A DNA stretch of 64,000 bases from Branchiibius cervicis (lineage in GTDB: Bacteria; Actinomycetota; Actinomycetes; Actinomycetales; Dermatophilaceae): contig NZ_JBHSWJ010000002.1 of NCBI RefSeq assembly GCF_042661605.1, forward strand, positions 496,001-560,000, in the 5' to 3' direction. How positions within the stretch are numbered: the stretch's first letter is position 1; each line of letters starts with the position of its first letter. Below the pieces are notes generated by a model. That model saw only the letters and a program-made list of their open reading frames with translations, was not told the DNA's origin and ran no database searches. Made by a program: the position numbers and the translations under genes. Positions 17,436 to 27,900 of this stretch are shown piece by piece.

Positions 17436-17477
17436 CGTGCAGCCAGATCCACCGGCACACCCACGAAGGAGGTCCGC

Positions 17478-18086
17478 ATGGCGAAGGCTGACAAGTCCGC
17501 TGCCATTGCCGAACTCACGGACAAGTTCCGGGAGTCGGGCGCGGCCGTGTTGACCGAGTACCGCGGCCTGACCGTGGCGCAGCTGACCGAGCTGCGTAAC
17601 TCGCTGCGCGAGCACGCGACCTACGCCGTGGTGAAGAACACGCTCACCGAGCGCGCCGCCAAGGACGCGGGAGTCACCGCGTTCGACGGCATGCTGCAGG
17701 GTCCATCCGCGATCGCCTTCGTCACCGGTGACCCGGTCGAGGCGGCCAAGGGCCTGCGCGACTTCGCCAAGGCCAACCCGTTGCTGGTCATCAAGGGCGG
17801 TGTGCTTGACGGCAAGCCGCTCGAGGCCGGTGACATCACCAAGCTTGCGAACCTCGAGTCTCGCGAGACCCTGCTGGCCAAGCTGGCCGGGGCGATGAAC
17901 GCCTCGCTCAGCCAGGCTGTCTACCTGTTCGCCGCTCCGCTGAACCAGGCCGCTCGCACGGTCGATGCTCTGCGGGCGAAGGTCGAGCAGGAGGGTCCGG
18001 TTGCCGATGCGGCACCGGCTACCGAAGAAGCCCCGGCGGCAGCCGAGGCCACCGAAGACGTCGCCGAGGGTGGCGACGAGAGCTGA
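17478..18086 (+). CDS. rplJ: 50S ribosomal protein L10
   Basis: 202 aa. Starts MAKADKSAAIAELTDKFRESGAAVLTEYRGLTVAQLTELRN, the classic L10 N-terminus, with YAVVKNTLTERAAKD near residue 55. The C-terminal helix that anchors L7/L12 dimers is followed by an Ala/Glu/Pro-rich tail. ATG has a strong AAGGAGG 6 bp upstream. L10 with L12 forms the stalk that recruits elongation factors. rplL follows after 57 bp. Confidence 0.96.
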   Translation: MAKADKSAAIAELTDKFRESGAAVLTEYRGLTVAQLTELRNSLREHATYAVVKNTLTERAAKDAGVTAFDGMLQGPSAIAFVTGDPVEAAKGLRDFAKANPLLVIKGGVLDGKPLEAGDITKLANLESRETLLAKLAGAMNASLSQAVYLFAAPLNQAARTVDALRAKVEQEGPVADAAPATEEAPAAAEATEDVAEGGDES

Positions 18087-18143
18087 ATCTCAGCTCAATC
18101 CAGTTAAACCAGCCACTCACGGCATAACGAAAGGACGCCAATC

Positions 18144-18536
18144 ATGGCGAAGCTCAGCACCGAAGAGCTCCTTGACGCTTTCAAGGAGATGACCCTGATC
18201 GAGCTCTCTGAGTTCGTGAAGGAATTCGAGGACACCTTCAACGTCACCGCGGCCGCTCCGGTTGCGGTTGCCGCTGCGGGCGCCCCGGCTGCGGGTGGCG
18301 GCGACGCCGCTGCCGCCGCCGAGCAGGATGAGTTCGACGTCATCCTGACCGCCGCCGGTGACAAGAAGATCCAGGTCATCAAGGAGGTCCGCGCGCTGAC
18401 CTCTCTGGGTCTGAAGGAAGCCAAGGACCTCGTGGACGGCGCCCCCAAGCCCGTTCTGGAGAAGGTCGACAAGGCCGCGGCCGAGAAGGCCAAGGAGCAG
18501 CTCGAGGGCGCCGGCGCCAGCGTCGAGCTCAAGTGA
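18144..18536 (+). CDS. rplL: 50S ribosomal protein L7/L12
   Basis: 130 aa. N-terminal dimer domain (MAKLSTEELLDAFKEMTLIELSEFVKEFEDTFNVT), an Ala/Gly hinge near residues 33-57, and a C-terminal domain (EFDVILTAAGDKKIQVIKEVRALTSLGLKEAKDLVDGAPKPV) that contacts EF-Tu and EF-G. ATG preceded by AAAGGA. It ends the rplJ-rplL operon; a strong terminator follows. Confidence 0.97.
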   Translation: MAKLSTEELLDAFKEMTLIELSEFVKEFEDTFNVTAAAPVAVAAAGAPAAGGGDAAAAAEQDEFDVILTAAGDKKIQVIKEVRALTSLGLKEAKDLVDGAPKPVLEKVDKAAAEKAKEQLEGAGASVELK

Positions 18537-18553
18537 GCTAACCCCTCCCTGCG

Positions 18554-18588
18554 AAGGGCCCTCCCGGATGCGTCCGGGAGGGCCCTTT
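18554..18588 (+). terminator. Terminator after rplL
   Basis: AAGGGCCCTCCCGGA pairs perfectly with TCCGGGAGGGCCCTT around TGCG, 18 bp after the rplL stop. Confidence 0.9.
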
Positions 18589-18681
18589 CGTGTCGCCGGG
18601 AACTGAGCAAGCGCTTACCCCTGCGTGGTGACCCCCTCACAGGCTCATTACAGTGGGTAGTAGCCGAACTCTGGAGGGCCC

Positions 18682-19863
18682 ATGCGACTCGAACTGACCG
18701 ACGAGGACCGCGCATTCCAAACCGAGATGCGCGACTTCTTCACCACGAAGGTCTCGCAGGATCTGCGTGATCGATGGGCCGCCGGAGGTGAGGTCGACCC
18801 GAAGGACTTCATCGAGGCGCAGCAGACCCTCAACGCCGCCGGGCTGGCCGTGCCGCACTGGCCGGCCGAATGGGGTGGCCGCGGCTGGACCGATCTGCAG
18901 CGGCACATCTACCTGCAGGAGATGCAGGCCGCCAGTGTGCCGCCGCCGTTGGCGTTCAACGCCAACATGGTGGGCCCGGTGATCGCCGCCTTCGGCTCGC
19001 AGGAGCAGAAGGAGCGCTTCCTGCCGGCGACGGCCAACCTCGACATCTGGTGGTGCCAGGGCTTCTCCGAGCCGGACGCGGGGTCGGACCTGGCCAGCCT
19101 GCGAACGACCGCTGTTCTCGACGGCGACGAATGGGTGGTCAACGGGCAGAAGACTTGGACCACCCTGGGCCAGTACGCCGATTGGATCTTTGCGCTGGTG
19201 CGCACCGACCCGCAGGCGCCCAAGAAGCAGCAGGGCATCTCCTTCCTGCTGATCGACATGAAGACCCCCGGCATCACGGTGCGACCGATCAAGCTGATCG
19301 ACGGCGGTCACGAGGTCAACGAGGTCTTCTTCGAGAACGTCCGCGTACCCGCCGACCAGCTCGTCGGCGAGGTCAACGCCGGATGGACCTACGCCAAATT
19401 CCTGCTCGGTAACGAGCGGGTCGGTGTGGCTCCGGTCGCGAGTATCAAGAAGGTGCTCGCGGGCGCCAAAGCCCGTGCGGCGCAGACTCGTACGCACACC
19501 GGCACCCTCCTCGACGAACCGCTGGTCGCGGCCCGCATCGCGGAACTCGAAGCCGGCGTCGCCGCCCTGGAACTGACCGTGATCCGGGTCGCTGCCGGTT
19601 CCAAGGAGGGCCGACCCGACCCGGCGTCGTCGATCGTGAAACTGCGGGGCACCCAGTTGCAGCAGGACGCCCTGGAACTGCTCGCCGACATCGCCGGCCC
19701 GGCATCGCTGCTGTGGCAGCAGCCGGAGGACACCTCACTCGAGGCGTGGACCGCACACGCCACCCCCACCTATCTCAACTTCCGCAAGGCATCGATCTAC
19801 GGCGGCTCCAACGAGGTGCAACGACAGATCATCGCCGGCGGCATCCTCGGGCTGCGCGCCTAA
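18682..19863 (+). CDS. Acyl-CoA dehydrogenase, catalytic-type subunit
   Basis: 393 aa. FAD/substrate motif CQGFSEPDAGSDLASLRTTAVLDGDEWVVNGQKTWTT near residues 128-165, HEVNEVFFENVRVPADQLVGEVNAGW near 210-236, and a C-terminal KASIYGGSNEVQRQIIAGGILGL, as in the FadE28/FadE29-type heteromeric dehydrogenases used on sterol side chains and branched acyl-CoAs. The next gene is a smaller, divergent acyl-CoA dehydrogenase 23 bp downstream, consistent with an alpha-beta heterotetramer. The exact substrate is unknown. ATG preceded by TCTGGAGGG. Confidence 0.9.
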   Translation: MRLELTDEDRAFQTEMRDFFTTKVSQDLRDRWAAGGEVDPKDFIEAQQTLNAAGLAVPHWPAEWGGRGWTDLQRHIYLQEMQAASVPPPLAFNANMVGPVIAAFGSQEQKERFLPATANLDIWWCQGFSEPDAGSDLASLRTTAVLDGDEWVVNGQKTWTTLGQYADWIFALVRTDPQAPKKQQGISFLLIDMKTPGITVRPIKLIDGGHEVNEVFFENVRVPADQLVGEVNAGWTYAKFLLGNERVGVAPVASIKKVLAGAKARAAQTRTHTGTLLDEPLVAARIAELEAGVAALELTVIRVAAGSKEGRPDPASSIVKLRGTQLQQDALELLADIAGPASLLWQQPEDTSLEAWTAHATPTYLNFRKASIYGGSNEVQRQIIAGGILGLRA

Positions 19864-19886
19864 CGCCGCGAAGAAAGGCACTCACC

Positions 19887-20971
19887 ATGGACTTCACGTT
19901 CGAAGAAGAACAGCTCGCCCTTCGTGACGCGGTCGCCGAACTGGCCAAGCGTCACCAGCCCGAATCCACCGGCGGCGAGGTGGCCACCGGGCCGCAGCCG
20001 CTGGACAAGGCCACGTGGACCGCTATCGCCGAAACCGGCCTGATCGCGCTGCCTTTCGCCGAGGACTTCGGCGGCGCCGATGCATCGGCGGTCGAGGTGA
20101 GCGTCGCGGCCGTCGAGCTGGGTCGCGGTCGGATCCAATCGCCGTACGCCGATGCGCTCGCCGCGGCCACGTTGCTGGCCCGTCTGGGCTCGGCGCAGCA
20201 GCACGAGCAGTTGCTCGCGCCGCTGCTCGGCGGGGACACCCTGGTGGTCACGGCGATCGCCGAGCCCGGCTGCGCGTGGTCCCTCACGCCGTACGACGTG
20301 ACCGCCCGCCAGGACGGTGACACCTGGCTGCTGGACGGGGTCAAGGAGCCGGTGCGGTACGCGCCCGACGCGAGCCACGCGATCGTCGCGGCGAAGGTGG
20401 GGGAGCAGACCGGGCTGTTCATCGTCGAGACCGGTGGGCAGGAGCGGGTGGCGCTGGAGAGTACGCCGGGTGCACCCTCGGGCAGCCGGGTGCGGCGACC
20501 GATGAGGCGCTGCGCGCCGCCGCCAACCTGGCCATCCTGGCCGTCGAGAGCGAGGCGTTCGGCGCAATGCAGGCCGCGCTCGACCTGACCGTGGACTACC
20601 TCAAGACCCGCAAACAGTTCGGGGTCCCGCTCGCCACGTTCCAGGCCCTCACCTTCCGGGCCGCCGACATGTACGTCGCGCTCGAACTGGTCCGCAGCAG
20701 TGTGCTGTACACCGCAATGGCGCTCGCCGCGGACCCGCTCGATGACCTGGCCGCGTCCCGGCTGAAGGTGGTTGCCGGCCGCAACGCCCGGTTGGTCGGA
20801 CAGGAAGCGATCCAGTTGCACGGCGGCATCGGCATGACCGCGGAGTACGCGGTGGGGCACTACACCAGCGCCATCACCGAGGTCGAGCACTCCTGGGGTG
20901 ACACCACCTACCACCTCGCGCGGTTGGCCGGTCGGGTGCGTGAGTACGCCGAGGTGTCGGTCCTGCGCTGA
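19887..20971 (+). CDS. Acyl-CoA dehydrogenase, partner subunit (single-base frameshift)
   Basis: 361 aa once restored. N-terminal part MDFTFEEEQLALRDAVAELAKRH to VETGGQERVALESTPGA is in one frame; the C-terminal FAD-domain part (DLTVDYLKTRKQFGVPLATFQAL, QEAIQLHGGIGMTAEYAVGHYTSA) is in another. One C is missing at 20475-20477; adding it yields PLGQPGAATDEALRAAANL. It lacks the strong FAD motif of the upstream subunit, as usual for the partner chain. ATG has AAGAAAGG upstream. The break matches other run-length errors in this sequence. Confidence 0.87.
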
Positions 20972-20990
20972 TCCATCCCGGGCACGCACG

Positions 20991-21024
20991 TCGGCCCGCG
21001 ACCCGTCACCGGGTCGCGGGCCGA
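20991..21024. terminator. Bidirectional hairpin terminator
   Basis: TCGGCCCGCGACCC pairs with GGGTCGCGGGCCGA across GTCACC. It lies between the converging acyl-CoA dehydrogenase and phosphodiesterase genes. Confidence 0.85.
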
Positions 21025-21031
21025 TGTGTCC

Positions 21032-24000
21032 TCAGCGCACCGTCACCCGGGCGGCGGCGTGCGCGCCGTTGACCGTGACCGTCAGTGTTGCCGTCCCCGG
21101 CCGGAGGCCGGTGATCGCGCCGGTGGCGGGGTCCAGGCGCAGTACCGCGTGTCGGTCGCGGTCGCTGCCCACGCGGACCCCGTCGCCGCCCCAGGTCGCC
21201 GTCACCGGCCAGGTAACGGGAACCTTCCGGTCGCCGTCCTGGGTGATGGTCGCGCTGACGGTGCCACTGCCGCCGACCCGCACTGCCACCGGCGCCTGCA
21301 GGCTCAGGCTGTCGACGCGGGCGTGAGTCTGCACCTGCAACCACCGGGTGCGGGCGGTGCCCGGCGCCGGCGTGCCGCCGACCCGCCCGGCCGCGGGATC
21401 GATGCCGAGCATCGACCACCCGGTGAACCCGCCCTGCGCCGGGGTTCCGGACGGTGACTTCCCGGAGTTGCCGTTGATCACACGTGTCACCCCGGCGTCG
21501 GAGTCGGTGAAGAAGATCCCGACGTGGCCGTTCACGTCGGCGACCGACTTGCCGGTGCGGCTGCGGAACTGCGCGAGCGTGCGCTGCAAAGCCGCGGCCT
21601 CCACGCGGTCGGTCAATTGTGAGGCCTTGTCCGGTTGCGGGTCGACGATGGGGTGGTGGTGCAGGACCACGACACCGGTGACCGAGCGGTCGGCGGCTGC
21701 TGCGCTCAGTTGCTGCTCGAGCATCTGCAGCTGGTCGGTACCCCCGGGGTGCAGGGTGCCGGACGAACTGTCCAGGGTGATGAACGCGGTGTGATCGATG
21801 ACCCGGTGGGTCGTCGTCGGGCCGAAGACGGACGTGAAATTCGACAACGGCCCGCCCATGACCTCGTGGTTGCCCGGCACGTAAGTCCACGGCACCTTGC
21901 CGGTGACCTCCTGGTCCAGCACCGCCTTCGCCAGTGCGAAGTCGGCCGGCGACGCCTCGTCGACGAAGTCCCCCACGATGAACAGCTGATCCGGTCTGGC
22001 GGCGACGATCTCGCGCAGTGCCCGTCGACCGGCCTGCACGACCGGGCCGTCCGCGCCGTCCCGGGCGACGAACTGGGTGTCGCTGAGGACGGCGACGCGC
22101 AGTGGCCGGGAATCGACATCGCCCTGGCTGATCAGGGCCGGGTCGGCGCGCCAGGACGACGGTGGTTGGGCGACGTCGGGTGGCAGGACGGCGCGCAAAT
22201 CACTGACCGCGAGCTGGTCGGTGTACGACGCGTCGGAGCGGATCTCCATGAACCGCAAAGCAGTCAGGGTCAGCGGGTACGACGTGCCGGCCGGGACCGG
22301 GAAGGTCACCTTGCGCCACCCGGTCCAGTCGACGTGATCTCCGTCCAGGTTGGTGACCGTGCCGTCACCACGGGTCACCTGCAGCCGGGGCCACTCACCT
22401 TTCCCGGTGCCGTTGATCCACAGCGTGAGGGCCTTCGGCTGGCCGGGTACGGCGATCGGCGCCGGGGGATTGGCGAACATCCCCCGGGTCGCGGTGCTCT
22501 GGGTGAAGTCGAAGTCAAGACGCAGACCGGCAGAGCCGTCGTGGCCGCTGGTCGGGGTGACATTGCCGGTCGCCCGGGCGGTCGTGCCGGTCCATGAGGC
22601 GGCGTCCTCGAAACCCGAGAGCACCTTCTCCTGGGCGCCGATGGCCACGGGCACGGTGAGGCTGCGACCCAGGACGGTGAGCGTGACCGACGAAGCCTGC
22701 TGGGTGCCGGGGGCGGTGGCCGTCACCGTCAGTCCGGCGGTACTGCTGGGTTGTACCCGCAACCCGGGGCCGGCACTGACCCGGATGTCGCGGGTCTCCA
22801 CGGGTACGCGGAAACCGTCGGCGTCCAGGGCCGAGACCGACAGCGGTGCACTGGCACTGTCCGCGTCCAGGGTTACCAGCTCACTCGACGGCTCCAGCCG
22901 CATCAACGGTCCGTGCACCCGCAGATCGACCTGGGACTGCCCGCTGCGATGACCGGCCTGCGTCAGGTAACGGACGGTGGCCGACCCAGGGCGCGCCGCC
23001 TCTACGACGAGCTGGCCGCGCCGGTCGCCGCCAACGGTGCGCACTACGGAACCTGTCGGCAGGAAGCGGCCCCGGGGTGCGGTTGCCGAGTAGTCGGCGG
23101 CGAGCCCCGTGGCCACAATGGTGCGACTGAGCCCCGGCAGGAGGTCGTGGGAGCCGCTCACCGCGAGCCCCGCGGCGGGGTCGAGTGCGGTGCGCACGGC
23201 GACACCGCTGCTGGGGCCGCGGGCACTGGAGCGGAACACCAGGGCGTTGGTCACTTTGCGTTCGGTGCCGTCGGACGGGCGGTCGATCAGTTGCAACGCG
23301 CTGGTGCCGGCCGGCCGGGCGACCAGCGTGGTCGAGCCGCCGCCGTCGAGATTCAGAGCCTGCCAGGCGCCCTGGTCGAGCAGCAGCGCGGTCAGCTGTT
23401 CCAGCGTCTGACCGGGGGAGTCGGCCACCCTGCCGTCTACCGACACGATCCACAGCCGGGTGCCGTCCTTGCTCACGCCTACGGCGGTCCGCGCCGCGGC
23501 AACCTGCTGCGCGCCGGTCGCCCTGCCGTCCTTGATCAGTACCTGGCTGCCGCCGACGGCCAGGCTGACCGCGGCATTGGCACGGAGCGTCACGTGGACC
23601 CCGTGCCCGGTCGCTGCGGCGCTGAGCCGATTGGCCGCTGCACCGCGGCCCACGATCAGGGTCTCGCCGGCCGCGGCAGGCGCGCTGAGGGCGTCTGCGT
23701 CGTCCTCGACCGCGGTGATGCGGCCATCACGCACGTGCACCACCCGTACCCGTTCCGCAGCCGCAAGGAACCGGCCGACCGGGAAACTGCCCCATAGTGG
23801 CGTGAATACTCCGATCTGACCCGTGTGCCAGGTCGGGGAGTTGACTGCGTCGACCTGGATCCGCTTGCCGTCGATCGTGACGTCGGCGGCGGAGGTGAGG
23901 TTGGTGATCGCCGCCCGGCCGCCGGCCAGCGTGAGAGCGGGCGCGGCGGCACCGCCTAGGGTGCGCACGCCTGCGGTGGGCGAGATGTCGGTGCCGACGG

Positions 24001-24451
24001 GGGCGTCCGAGGCGTTCATGTCGAAGTAGTCGCCGTTGACCGCCGCCACGGCGTGCGCGTCGGTCGCGAACGAGGAGACGGTGTCGTTGGCGGCCGAGAC
24101 CGTGCCGCCGTCTGCCAGGTCCATCGACAGGCTCGGGGTTCGCAGATCGGCCGTCATGACGTGGCCGGTCACCCAGCCGCCGGACTCCAGCCGCTGGAAG
24201 GAGGTCAGGTCCAGGCCCGGAGCGATCGCCGTACGGCGCTGCTGGGTGTAGACCGAGCCGCTCCCGGCGAGGTGGACGCTGTCAGGCGCGGCGTGCGTGG
24301 TGCTTCCGGGCTCGGCGTGCGAGGTGGCTCCGGTGGCGGCGGACCGGGCGGGTTCGGCATGCGCGACTGCGGGTGGCCCGGTCAGGCCGGGGGTGAACAG
24401 TGCCAGTAGGGCGGCACTGAACATGCTGACGAACGGGCGACGGACGGTCAT
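21032..24451 (-). CDS. Secreted phosphodiester glycosidase-metallophosphatase fusion protein
   Basis: 1139 aa. A signal peptide (MTVRRPFVSMFSAALLALFTPGLT, then a cleavage region near AHA) directs export. Residues about 75-410 form a NAGPA-type phosphodiester glycosidase domain (AVNGDYFD near 138, RTAVGVSKDGTRLW near 321, ALNLDGGGSTTLV near 366). Ig-like and carbohydrate-binding-like regions follow (410-780). Residues about 785-1010 are a calcineurin-like metallophosphatase (LSDTQ, IVGDFVDE, GNHE, HHHP). A last Ig-like (Big_2) domain ends the protein. It probably degrades surface or environmental phospho-glycans. Start at 24451 has GGGAGAA upstream; a longer frame to 24529 lacks a signal peptide at its end. 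Confidence 0.88.
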   Translation of the reverse strand: MTVRRPFVSMFSAALLALFTPGLTGPPAVAHAEPARSAATGATSHAEPGSTTHAAPDSVHLAGSGSVYTQQRRTAIAPGLDLTSFQRLESGGWVTGHVMTADLRTPSLSMDLADGGTVSAANDTVSSFATDAHAVAAVNGDYFDMNASDAPVGTDISPTAGVRTLGGAAAPALTLAGGRAAITNLTSAADVTIDGKRIQVDAVNSPTWHTGQIGVFTPLWGSFPVGRFLAAAERVRVVHVRDGRITAVEDDADALSAPAAAGETLIVGRGAAANRLSAAATGHGVHVTLRANAAVSLAVGGSQVLIKDGRATGAQQVAAARTAVGVSKDGTRLWIVSVDGRVADSPGQTLEQLTALLLDQGAWQALNLDGGGSTTLVARPAGTSALQLIDRPSDGTERKVTNALVFRSSARGPSSGVAVRTALDPAAGLAVSGSHDLLPGLSRTIVATGLAADYSATAPRGRFLPTGSVVRTVGGDRRGQLVVEAARPGSATVRYLTQAGHRSGQSQVDLRVHGPLMRLEPSSELVTLDADSASAPLSVSALDADGFRVPVETRDIRVSAGPGLRVQPSSTAGLTVTATAPGTQQASSVTLTVLGRSLTVPVAIGAQEKVLSGFEDAASWTGTTARATGNVTPTSGHDGSAGLRLDFDFTQSTATRGMFANPPAPIAVPGQPKALTLWINGTGKGEWPRLQVTRGDGTVTNLDGDHVDWTGWRKVTFPVPAGTSYPLTLTALRFMEIRSDASYTDQLAVSDLRAVLPPDVAQPPSSWRADPALISQGDVDSRPLRVAVLSDTQFVARDGADGPVVQAGRRALREIVAARPDQLFIVGDFVDEASPADFALAKAVLDQEVTGKVPWTYVPGNHEVMGGPLSNFTSVFGPTTTHRVIDHTAFITLDSSSGTLHPGGTDQLQMLEQQLSAAAADRSVTGVVVLHHHPIVDPQPDKASQLTDRVEAAALQRTLAQFRSRTGKSVADVNGHVGIFFTDSDAGVTRVINGNSGKSPSGTPAQGGFTGWSMLGIDPAAGRVGGTPAPGTARTRWLQVQTHARVDSLSLQAPVAVRVGGSGTVSATITQDGDRKVPVTWPVTATWGGDGVRVGSDRDRHAVLRLDPATGAITGLRPGTATLTVTVNGAHAAARVTVR

Positions 24452-24666
24452 GGGTTCTCCCGGGGCCGGTGACGGATGCATCGAGCCTAGGAAAATTTGT
24501 TTCCATTCAGGGAGATGCGATGGAAACAATGTGCAAACACCGGTGGCCGCGCGGGTGCTTGACGAAGGGCTGTGGCCGGGTGCACAGTCGTGGGACGCGC
24601 TGCGGGGGCAGCGACGGATCGGCCTTACGGCTCGGTGGCCTCTCGTGGCCCCGGAATTCCGTCGGG

Positions 24667-24695
24667 TTTACTTCACTTGCCTTATCGGGTATGGT
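24667..24695 (+). promoter_or_regulatory. Candidate rpoB promoter in the 467-bp upstream gap
   Basis: TTTACT (24667-24672), 17-bp spacer, TATGGT (24690-24695). This is the best sigma-70-type match between 24452 and 24918 and gives an rpoB leader of about 215 nt. The rest of the gap shows no gene; the stretch is locally AT-richer than its surroundings. Confidence 0.45.
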
Positions 24696-24918
24696 ATTGC
24701 TTTGCGCTGCCCGTGTCCGCCCAGCCGTTTGCTCAGATGAGCTTGATCCAGCCCGGATATCACGCAGACCGCGTCGTCCGCTCGAGTGCCACTCGCACCC
24801 GCTGACGATTTGACGGTCCGTGATCGTCGTGCCCGCGATCAGGCGCTGATGAGCAGGGTAGGTCATCGACGCAGGTAGCCGACCGAACCGCCCGTAAGGC
24901 CTGTGGAAGGACCCATCC

Positions 24919-27900
24919 TTGGCTGCCTCGCGTACTGCGACCAATACCCTCTCGTCGGCGAAGACGGCTTCGGGCCGTCTCTCCTTCGCCAAGATCCGCG
25001 AACCTCTGGAGATGCCGGACCTGCTGGCTCCCCAGACGGAGAGCTTCGACTGGCTGCTCGGCAACGAGCGCTGGCAGGAGCGCGTAGCTGCCGCGAAGGC
25101 AGCCGGACGTGAGGACATCAACGACCGTTCCGGTCTGGAGGAGATCTTCGAGGAGATCTCGCCGATCGAGGACTTCTCCGGCTCGATGAGCCTCTCGTTC
25201 CGTGACCACCGCTTCGAGGAGGTCAAGTACACGACGGAGGAGTGCAAAGAAAAGGACATCACCTACGCGGCGCCGCTGTTCGTCACCGCGGAGTTCATCA
25301 ACAACAACACCGGTGAGATCAAGAGCCAGACGGTGTTCATGGGCGACTTCCCGCTCATGACCGAGCGCGGCACCTTCATCATCAACGGCACCGAGCGTGT
25401 CGTCGTCTCCCAGCTGGTGCGTAGCCCGGGTGTCTACTTCGAGCGCAGCATCGACAAGACCTCCGACAAGGACGTCTACACCGCCAAGATCATCCCGAGC
25501 CGCGGTGCCTGGCTGGAGTTCGAGATCGACAAGCGCGACACCGTCGGCGTGCGGGTGGACCGCAAGCGCAAGCAGTCGGTCACCGTGCTGCTGAAGGCCC
25601 TCGGTCTTTCCGAGGCCGACATCCTGGAGCAGTTCGGCCAGTACGACAGCATCCGCACGACCCTGGAGAAGGACCACACGGTCACCCAGGACGAGGCGCT
25701 GCTGGACATCTACCGCAAGCTGCGTCCGGGCGAGCCGCCGACCACCGAGGCCGCCCGTAACCTGCTGGACAACCTGTACTTCAACACCAAGCGTTACGAC
25801 CTGGCCAAGGTCGGTCGCTACAAGGTGGACAAGAAGCTGGGTCTGCAGGTCTCGCTGAACAAGTCCACGCTGTCGGTCGACGACATCGTCGCCACGATCA
25901 AGTACCTGTGCGCGCTGCACGCCGGCGAGCCGGTCATCCGCGGTTTCCGCAATGGCGCCGAGACCGACCTGCGGGTCGAGGTCGACGACATCGACCACTT
26001 CGGCAACCGCCGGATCCGCAACGTCGGTGAGTTGATTCAGAACCAGGTCCGCACCGGTCTGTCCCGGATGGAGCGCGTCGTCCGCGAGCGCATGACCACC
26101 CAGGACGTCGAGGCCATCACGCCGCAGACCCTGATCAACATCCGGCCGGTCGTCGCCTCCATCAAGGAGTTCTTCGGCACCAGCCAGCTGTCGCAGTTCA
26201 TGGACCAGAACAACCCGCTGGCGGGTCTGACGCACAAGCGGCGTCTGAACGCGCTCGGCCCGGGTGGTCTGTCCCGTGACCGCGCCGGCATGGAAGTGCG
26301 TGACGTGCACCCCAGCCACTACGGCCGGATGTGCCCGATCGAGACCCCGGAAGGCCCGAACATCGGCCTGATCGGATCGCTGGCCTCCTACGGCCGGATC
26401 AACGCGTTCGGGTTCATCGAGACCCCGTACCGCAAGGTCGAGAACGGCGTCGTCACCGACGAGGTGCACTACCTCACGGCTGACGAGGAGGACGAGTTCG
26501 TCAAGGCGCAGGCCAACGCCCCCTGAACGCGGACGGTTCGTTCGCCGAGGAGCGGGTACTGGTGCGCGTCAAGGACGGCGAGGCCACCGACGTTCCGGCC
26601 GACGAGGTCGACTACATGGACGTGTCCGCCCGGCAGATGGTCTCGGCCTCCACCGCGCTGATCCCGTTCCTGGAGCACGACGACACCTCGCGCGCCCTGA
26701 TGGGTGCTGCGATGCAGCGTCAGGCCGTGCCGCTGGTCCGTTCCGAGGCGCCGCTGGTCGGCACCGGGATGGAGTACCGCGCGGCGCTGGACTCCGGTGA
26801 CGTCATCCGGGCCGAGAAGGCCGGTGTCGTGCAGGAGGTCTCCGCGGACCTGGTGACGGTCGCCAATGACGACGGCACCTACATCACCTACCGCGTGGCC
26901 AAGTTCACCCGCTCCAACGCGGGCACCTGCTACAACCAGCGCGTCGTGGTCACCACCGGTGACCGCCTCGAGGTGGGCTCGGTCATCGCCGACGGTCCGG
27001 CAACGGACGGCGGCGAGATGGCCCTCGGGAAGAACCTGCTCGTGGCGTTCATGCCGTGGGAGGGTTACAACTTCGAGGACGCCATCATCTTGTCCCAGCG
27101 TCTGGTGCAGGACGACGTCCTCTCCTCGATCCACATCGAAGAGCACGAGATCGACGCCCGCGACACCAAGCTGGGCCCGGAGGAGATCACCCGGGACATC
27201 CCGAACGTCTCCGAAGAGGTCCTGGCCGACCTGGACGAGCGCGGCATCATCCGCATCGGTGCCGAGGTCCGCGACGGCGACCTGCTGGTCGGCAAGGTGA
27301 CGCCCAAGGGTGAGACCGAGCTGACCCCGGAGGAGCGCCTGCTGCGCGCCATCTTCGGTGAGAAGGCCCGTGAGGTCCGCGACACCTCGATGAAGGTCCC
27401 GCACGGCGAGACCGGCACGGTCATCGGCGTCAAGGTCTTCGACCGCGAAGAGGGCGATGAGTTGGCGCCCGGCGTGAACCAGATGGTCCGCGTCTACGTC
27501 GCCAACAAGCGCAAGATCACCGACGGTGACAAGCTCGCCGGACGGCACGGCAACAAGGGCGTCATCTCCAAGATCCTGCCCGTCGAGGACATGCCGTTCC
27601 TGGAGGACGGCACCCCGGTCGACGTCGTGCTGAACCCGCACGGTGTGCCGCGCCGGATGAACCTCGGCCAGATCCTGGAGCTGCACCTGGGCTGGGCCGC
27701 CAGCCGTGGTTGGCAGATCGAGGGCAACCCCGAGTGGGCCAAGCAGATCCCGGCCGACGCCCATGAGGCGCCCGCGGGTTCGCGCGTCGCCTCCCCGGTG
27801 TTCGACGGAGCGAGCGAGGAAGTCATCTCGGGTCTGCTGGACTCGACGACTCCGACCCGCGACGGTCAGCGCCTGATCGAGCACGACGGCAAGACCCGGC

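Noticed and set aside
21006..24529. Several long open frames antisense to the secreted phosphodiesterase
   Set aside because: They lack motifs and plausible starts, while the minus-strand gene has a signal peptide and two catalytic domains.
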